From positions 1-9,676 of the forward strand of contig CAYLVH010000071.1 of NCBI GenBank assembly GCA_964387095.1: DNA of 9,676 bases, written 5' to 3'. The translations under genes were made by a program, and so were the position numbers. Of the stretch, positions 6,363-9,676 are shown piece by piece. This DNA is from JAJQBJ01 sp964387095. Lineage in GTDB: Bacteria; Bacillota; Clostridia; Oscillospirales; Oscillospiraceae. Position 1 is the stretch's first letter, and each line of letters begins with the position of its first letter. The notes below the pieces were generated by a model. That model saw only the letters and a list, made by a program, of their open reading frames with translations. It was not told the origin of the DNA and did no database searches.

Positions 6363-6386
6363 CGGATTGCCGCTCATATAAGTTTG

Positions 6387-6417
6387 AAGGCCCTCTGCCG
6401 ATGCGGAGGGCCTTTTT
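6387..6417. terminator. Terminator between convergent ligase and lysR
   Basis: AAGGCCCTCTGC (6387-6398), loop CGAT, and GCGGAGGGCCTT (6403-6414) form a 12-pair stem with one G-U. It runs into a T-run ending at 6417, a textbook intrinsic terminator for the plus strand. The last base abuts the lysR stop codon (6417-6419), so the same hairpin sits right behind lysR as well. Confidence 0.85.
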
Positions 6418-7295
6418 CATAGATCAATATGCTGTTTTAAGATATCCAGGAACAGCTTGGCCGCTGGGTTCAGCAGGGATTTTTTCCAGGCCACTGCATA
6501 GGAGATGTCCAGATCCAGGGGAATCAGATCCAGGGGGGATGGCATGACCTCCTTCGGCCGGGAGGCTGGGAGGATGGTGATGCCCAGTCCGGCGCCGACA
6601 CTAAGGAGCACCGCCCGGACGTTGTCGGACTCATTGACAATATTTGGCGAAAATCGCCTGGATCGACAGAAGTCCATGATCTGCATATACAGGATGGGGC
6701 TTTCATTTTCGGATATCAGGATAAACTTCTCCTGTTTCAACCCATTCAGATCCGCCTCGCCAGTTGCCAGAGGATGTCCCTTGGGAACCACCAGGCAGAG
6801 TTGATCTGTATAGGCGGGCAGAGTGTCAAACTCCTCGCTTTCCGGGAGCATATCCCCATAGAGGAAATGGAAGTCAAAGGGATCCTGCCCCTCGTCCAGC
6901 AGGGCATCACCGCTGGACACATAGTTGATATCCACCACAATGTCCGGATAGGCCCTTCCAAAGTCCCGGAGGCAGCCCGCCAGAAAGACATCAGAGATGT
7001 CAATGGTGGCAATGGACAGCCGGCCTTTCGCCCCCTCATGGAGCTGCTTGACGGCAAAGGCCCCCTTCTTGGCGGCCTCCAGCATTTCAATGGCAAAGGG
7101 GAGGAAGGTGCGCCCCTCCTGGGTCAGCTGCACGTCCCGCTTGGTGCGATAGAATAGCTTGACATTGAGTTGGCTCTCCAGATCGCTGATTTGCCGGCTG
7201 ACAGTGGACTGGGGGACGCCGTTCTGCTTCGCGGCGTTGGTGAAATTCAGTGTCTGGGTGACTGCGAGAAAGCTCCTGATCTGGTTCAGATCCAT
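6417..7295 (-). CDS. LysR-type transcriptional regulator
   Basis: A 292-residue protein of the usual LysR length. The N-terminal winged helix-turn-helix is clear: MDLNQIRSFLAVTQTLNFTN, then AAKQNGVPQSTVSRQISDLE (about 21-40) and LFYRTKRDVQLTQEG. After a linker helix (about residues 60-90), the rest is the two-lobed effector-binding domain (GRLSIATIDIS, LVVPKGHPLA, SVGAGLGITILP). It binds DNA as a tetramer and responds to a small molecule that the sequence does not reveal. I chose the ATG at 7295 because GGAGGT stands 5 bases upstream and the LysR fold begins there; an ATG 18 codons earlier adds non-conserved sequence. It is divergent from fabF and convergent with the ligase, the usual placing of a LysR regulator next to its targets, so fabF and/or the ligase are the likely targets. 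Confidence 0.93.
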   Translation of the reverse strand: MDLNQIRSFLAVTQTLNFTNAAKQNGVPQSTVSRQISDLESQLNVKLFYRTKRDVQLTQEGRTFLPFAIEMLEAAKKGAFAVKQLHEGAKGRLSIATIDISDVFLAGCLRDFGRAYPDIVVDINYVSSGDALLDEGQDPFDFHFLYGDMLPESEEFDTLPAYTDQLCLVVPKGHPLATGEADLNGLKQEKFILISENESPILYMQIMDFCRSRRFSPNIVNESDNVRAVLLSVGAGLGITILPASRPKEVMPSPLDLIPLDLDISYAVAWKKSLLNPAAKLFLDILKQHIDL

Positions 7296-7307
7296 CTGAT
7301 ACCTCCG

Positions 7308-7336
7308 TTGACAAGCCCAATTCGGCTTGTTATAAT
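7308..7336 (+). promoter_or_regulatory. Consensus promoter of fabF
   Basis: TTGACA (7308-7313), a 17-base spacer and TATAAT (7331-7336) match the consensus at all 12 positions. Transcription should start near 7343, with about 104 bases of leader. The -35 box lies 2 bases from the complement of the lysR ribosome site, so the promoter is inside the lysR leader. Confidence 0.75.
7311..7330. promoter_or_regulatory. Inverted repeat in the fabF promoter spacer, probable operator
   Basis: ACAAGCC (7311-7317) and its exact complement GGCTTGT (7324-7330) flank CAATTC and fill the space between the -35 and -10 boxes. A protein bound here would block RNA polymerase. It would also lie in the leader of lysR, where the RNA could fold into a 7-pair hairpin close to the ribosome site. 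Confidence 0.5.
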
Positions 7337-7392
7337 TTAGAAAAAGCAAATGGAATCATCCAATTTTTGCATATTTTGCATCTATTTATCCG

Positions 7393-7420
7393 TTTTTGCT
7401 ATTATATAACGCAGAAGCGC
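7393..7420 (+). repeat. Promoter element shared with the ligase promoter, copy 2
   Basis: Counterpart of 4600-4627 (23 of 28 identical, same direction). It overlaps the minus-strand lysR -10 box and, on the plus strand, contains TGC-TATTAT, which could act as an extended -10 of a second fabF promoter. Confidence 0.4.
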
Positions 7421-7429
7421 TTTTGTAAA
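7401..7429 (-). promoter_or_regulatory. Promoter of lysR, facing the fabF promoter
   Basis: On the minus strand TTTACA (7429-7424), a 17-base spacer and TATAAT (7406-7401) match 11 of 12 consensus positions. Transcription should start near 7394, about 100 bases before the lysR ATG. It points toward the fabF promoter, so the first 50 or so bases of the two RNAs are complementary. Confidence 0.65.
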
Positions 7430-7446
7430 GAGGGAAGTGGGGATAT

Positions 7447-8661
7447 ATGCGGGAAAAGATCGTGGTAACCGGTATGGGCGCGGTTACGCCAGTTGGCACA
7501 GGCACGGAGGAATACTGGACGCAGCTGGTCGGCGGTTCCTGCGGCATCGGCCCCATCACCCGCTTTGACGCCAGCAATTTGGCCGTCCGGATTGCCGCCG
7601 AAGTGAAGGACTTCCGCCCAGAGGATTATCTGCCCGAAAAGCTGATCCGCCAGACGGACGCCTTTACGCAGTACGCCTATGCGGCGGCAGAGGAGGCCCT
7701 GGACGGCGGGCTCCCGGCGGAGCTGGAGCGGGTTGGCATCGTCATGGGCACCGCCATGGCAGGGATTTCCACCACGGCAAGCACCCAGGAGTCCCTGACA
7801 AAGGCGGTTCACAAGAATGTGGGGCCCCGCTTTGTGCCCCGGATCCTGGGGAATATCGCCGCCGCACAGATTGCCATCGCCCATGGGATCTGCGGACCCA
7901 GCCTGACGGTATCAACGGCCTGCGCCTCAGGCAGCGACGCCATTATCACCGGCGCCACCCTGCTTCTGGCCAATGCCGCTGACGCGGTGCTGGTGGTGGG
8001 GGCAGAGTCCGTCCTCTGTCCCCTGGTCATCTACTCTCTGGCCAACGCCCAGGCGCTGTCCCGGAGCAATCAAGATCCCGCCCACGCCTGCCGCCCCTTT
8101 GACGTCAGCCGGAACGGGTTTGTCATCGGAGAGGGCGGCGGCGCCCTGATTCTGGAGACCCAGAGCCACGCCCAGGGGCGAAAGGCCAGAATCTACGGGG
8201 AGTTGGCCGGTTGGGCCAACAATAACGACGCCTACCATGTGACCAGCCCTGCCCCCGATGGAAACATGGCCGCCGCCTGCATGCGCCAGGCCCTGGCTAT
8301 GGCAGACCTTTCGCCGGAGGACATCGGGTACATCAACGCCCACGGAACTGCAACCAAGGATGGGGATCATGCGGAGGCCATCGCCATTCAGCGGGTGTTC
8401 GGCTCCTGGCACCCCCCCATCAGCTCCACAAAGGGCGCGACGGGACATATGATGGGCGCAGGGGGCATCACCGAGGCAATTGCCTGCATCAAGGCGATCC
8501 AGACCAGCATCCTGCCCCCCACCCTGAACCTACAGGAGCCGGAATACACTCTGAACCATGTAAAAGATTCACCCAGGTGTCAGGAGATCACCACCGCCAT
8601 GACCAATGCCTTTGGCTTTGGCGGACAAAACTCCACCCTGATTTTCAGGGCAGCGGAATGA
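7447..8661 (+). CDS. fabF: Beta-ketoacyl-ACP synthase II (FabF-type condensing enzyme)
   Basis: A 404-residue thiolase-fold enzyme, close to the usual 410. It should condense malonyl-ACP with an acyl-ACP in fatty acid chain elongation, in the cytoplasm. The complete active site is visible: nucleophile Cys159 in VSTACASGSDAI, His299 in NAHGTATKDGD, Lys329 and His334 in SSTKGATGHMMGAGG, and the C-terminal gate NAFGFGGQNSTLIF (387-400). The N-terminus VVTGMGAVTPVG is typical. No acyl carrier protein or other fab gene is adjacent. It could thus be an extra, specialised synthase rather than the housekeeping one, or a chain-elongation enzyme for a different acyl product. The ATG at 7447 has only a weak G-rich ribosome site (AGGGAAGTGGGG). 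Divergent from lysR, which probably controls it. Confidence 0.93.
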   Translation: MREKIVVTGMGAVTPVGTGTEEYWTQLVGGSCGIGPITRFDASNLAVRIAAEVKDFRPEDYLPEKLIRQTDAFTQYAYAAAEEALDGGLPAELERVGIVMGTAMAGISTTASTQESLTKAVHKNVGPRFVPRILGNIAAAQIAIAHGICGPSLTVSTACASGSDAIITGATLLLANAADAVLVVGAESVLCPLVIYSLANAQALSRSNQDPAHACRPFDVSRNGFVIGEGGGALILETQSHAQGRKARIYGELAGWANNNDAYHVTSPAPDGNMAAACMRQALAMADLSPEDIGYINAHGTATKDGDHAEAIAIQRVFGSWHPPISSTKGATGHMMGAGGITEAIACIKAIQTSILPPTLNLQEPEYTLNHVKDSPRCQEITTAMTNAFGFGGQNSTLIFRAAE

Positions 8662-8674
8662 CCTTTAAACAAGC

Positions 8675-8698
8675 AGGCGGCAGAATAATCTGCCGCCT
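8675..8698. terminator. Hairpin between convergent fabF and rpmF
   Basis: AGGCGGCAGA (8675-8684), loop ATAA, and the complement TCTGCCGCCT (8689-8698): 10 perfect pairs, 13 bases after the fabF stop. The plus side continues CTATTG, a poor U-run; the minus side continues GCTTGTTT. It probably serves both transcripts. Confidence 0.7.
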
Positions 8699-8717
8699 CT
8701 ATTGCCGCGCCTGGCGC

Positions 8718-8752
8718 AAAACAAAAGAGGAAAGCACATCACGCCTCCCTCT
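8718..8752 (-). terminator. Candidate terminator of yceD-rpmF
   Basis: On the minus strand AGAGGGA (8752-8746) can pair with TTCCTCT (8732-8726), 7 pairs with one G-U around a 13-base loop. It is followed by TTTGTTTT. The stem is weak, but the U-run is good and it lies just behind rpmF. Confidence 0.4.
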
Positions 8753-8775
8753 GCTGTTTCGATTTTTTCAATTGA

Positions 8776-8961
8776 TTACTCTGCCTTTGCGGGGCTGAAA
8801 TCCATGCCCTTATAGGTCATGCAATTTTTGCACATTCTGTGGGGCAGGCGATATGCGCCGCACTTAGGGCACTTGGTGACGCCGGGAGCCTCCAGCTTCC
8901 AAACGGAGCTTCTTCTCTTATCACGTCTTGCCTTAGATACTTTTCCCTTAGGGACTGCCAT
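8776..8961 (-). CDS. rpmF: 50S ribosomal protein L32
   Basis: A 61-residue ribosomal protein. It starts MAVPKGKVSKARRDKRR, the family hallmark, and has a zinc ribbon with Cys31-x2-Cys34 and Cys44-x2-Cys47, the zinc-binding form of L32. The start is the ATG at 8961, 8 bases after AGGAGG (8975-8970); the GTG three codons earlier overlaps that ribosome site and cannot be used. It follows yceD by 42 bases on the same strand, the widely conserved yceD-rpmF pair. Unlike many bacteria, plsX and fab genes do not continue the operon; instead fabF converges from the other side. Confidence 0.97.
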   Translation of the reverse strand: MAVPKGKVSKARRDKRRSSVWKLEAPGVTKCPKCGAYRLPHRMCKNCMTYKGMDFSPAKAE

Positions 8962-9003
8962 GTTCGACACCTCCTATTAAAGCTGCCCTCCCGGGCGCTG
9001 ATT

Positions 9004-9525
9004 TTATTTGTCCTCTGACTGTTGTTCTTCCAGCAGCTTTGCCAGCACTGCAAACCTGGGATCAATCTCTTTTCTGCACTTACAGGTACCGAAGTTCAAA
9101 TTCACACCGCAGCCGGCGCAAATGCCCTTGCAGACCTCCTGACACAGAACCTTGGAATCCATATCCAGGATAAAAGCCGTCATCAGTGCGTCATCCAGAT
9201 CCAGCTCATTGCCCTCCAGGAGAATGATGTCTATGCTCTCCTCGTCAACCTTGTTGTCCAAATGATCTGCCAACATGTTGTCCACCCGGACAGTCTTGAC
9301 CCGCTGGAATTCCTTGGCGCAGCGGTCACAGGTCAGATGGAGGTTTGAGGTCAGAGTTGCGGTCAAACGCAGGACGCCAGCGGTATTCCGCACCTCGCCA
9401 ACTGCCTTGACAGGCTCGCAAATGGGCTTCTCCCCATGGAATTCCAGCTGGGAAAGATCCAGCTCATACGCAAAGGGAATCCGCCCTCCGTTGACATGGA
9501 TGATGTCCTTTAAGTTCAAACGCAT
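9004..9525 (-). CDS. yceD: YceD family protein (DUF177), partner of rpmF
   Basis: A 173-residue protein of the YceD/DUF177 family, found upstream of rpmF across bacteria and linked to ribosome and rRNA biology, with a precise role not settled. Visible family features are LTCDRCAKEF (Cys66, Cys69), the acidic middle, and the Cys-rich end LCQEVCKGICAGCGVNLN...CKC (Cys128, 132, 136, 139, 148, 150) followed by DPRFAVLAKLLEE. The cysteines probably bind metal. I start at the ATG at 9525: GAGG stands 6 bases upstream and the conserved MRLNLKDI begins there; an upstream in-frame ATG (9549) adds eight non-conserved residues. It is transcribed with rpmF from two tandem promoters. Confidence 0.92.
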   Translation of the reverse strand: MRLNLKDIIHVNGGRIPFAYELDLSQLEFHGEKPICEPVKAVGEVRNTAGVLRLTATLTSNLHLTCDRCAKEFQRVKTVRVDNMLADHLDNKVDEESIDIILLEGNELDLDDALMTAFILDMDSKVLCQEVCKGICAGCGVNLNFGTCKCRKEIDPRFAVLAKLLEEQQSEDK

Positions 9526-9554
9526 AACGCACCTCGCATAACAGTACAAGTGGT

Positions 9555-9583
9555 AGTATAACGCAAGTTCTTCCCCTTGTCAA
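9555..9583 (-). promoter_or_regulatory. Proximal promoter of yceD-rpmF
   Basis: On the minus strand TTGACA (9583-9578), a 17-base spacer and TATACT (9560-9555), 11 of 12 consensus matches, with the start near 9548, some 23 bases before the ATG. Runs of A and T just upstream (about 9584-9610) could act as an UP element. Confidence 0.75.
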
Positions 9584-9628
9584 ATACTTTTTTGAAAAAA
9601 ACATTTTTTTGGGGGTAACAGCCTGTTC

Positions 9629-9657
9629 AGAATAGCACAAACCGGAGGGATTGTCAA
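9629..9657 (-). promoter_or_regulatory. Distal promoter of yceD-rpmF
   Basis: On the minus strand TTGACA (9657-9652), a 17-base spacer and TATTCT (9634-9629). It lies 74 bases upstream of the proximal promoter and reads the same way. Two strong tandem promoters fit a ribosomal protein operon. Confidence 0.6.
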
Positions 9658-9676
9658 TATTCCATCCCCGTTTGTC

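Noticed and set aside
5607..6377. Minus-strand open frame opposite the acyl-CoA ligase
   Set aside because: Antisense to a complete adenylate-forming enzyme; no ribosome site and no recognisable motif.
1..9676. CRISPR arrays, tRNA or rRNA genes, insertion sequences
   Set aside because: I found no regularly spaced repeats, no cloverleaf or conserved RNA segments, and no transposase-like frame or terminal repeats.

Overview
The window looks like a chromosomal segment from a GC-rich Gram-positive anaerobe of the Clostridia, probably Oscillospirales. This is an inference from four things: strong AGGAGG-type ribosome sites, consensus TTGACA/TATAAT promoters with 17-base spacers, a yceD-rpmF pair next to fatty-acid genes, and a ferredoxin-tailed aldo/keto reductase of the kind common in gut Clostridia. 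I see no rRNA, tRNA, CRISPR array or insertion sequence.

Left part (1-1743). A lipoprotein gene leaves the window on the minus strand. Next come two decayed plus-strand remnants. One is the C-terminal part of a COG1453-type aldo/keto reductase with two intact 4Fe-4S motifs but no catalytic half. The other is a short fragment of an unrecognised protein. A 305-base gene-free stretch follows, carrying a perfect 20-base palindrome, a strong promoter and a leader hairpin, all set up for the ammonium transporter.

Middle (1744-4703). An Amt ammonium channel has its P-II regulator fused to the C-terminus. It converges, through a strong hairpin, on a PfkB-family sugar kinase (fructokinase-like) that carries a frameshift. 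A 12/12 consensus promoter diverges from the kinase and has a perfect inverted repeat at its transcription start.

Right part (4704-9676). An AMP-forming acyl-CoA ligase (plus) converges on a LysR-type regulator (minus). The regulator is divergent from a FabF-type beta-ketoacyl-ACP synthase (plus), which in turn converges on the yceD-rpmF operon (minus, two tandem promoters). The lysR and fabF promoters face each other inside their shared 151-base gap. A 28-base element over the ligase -10 region recurs at the lysR promoter with 23/28 identity. Ligase, LysR and FabF therefore look like a small acyl-lipid module under one local regulator. That link is an inference from layout and shared sites, not proof.

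The most interesting points are the Amt-P-II fusion with its palindrome and leader hairpin, and the promoter architecture of the ligase/LysR/FabF group. I found no wholly new multi-gene system.
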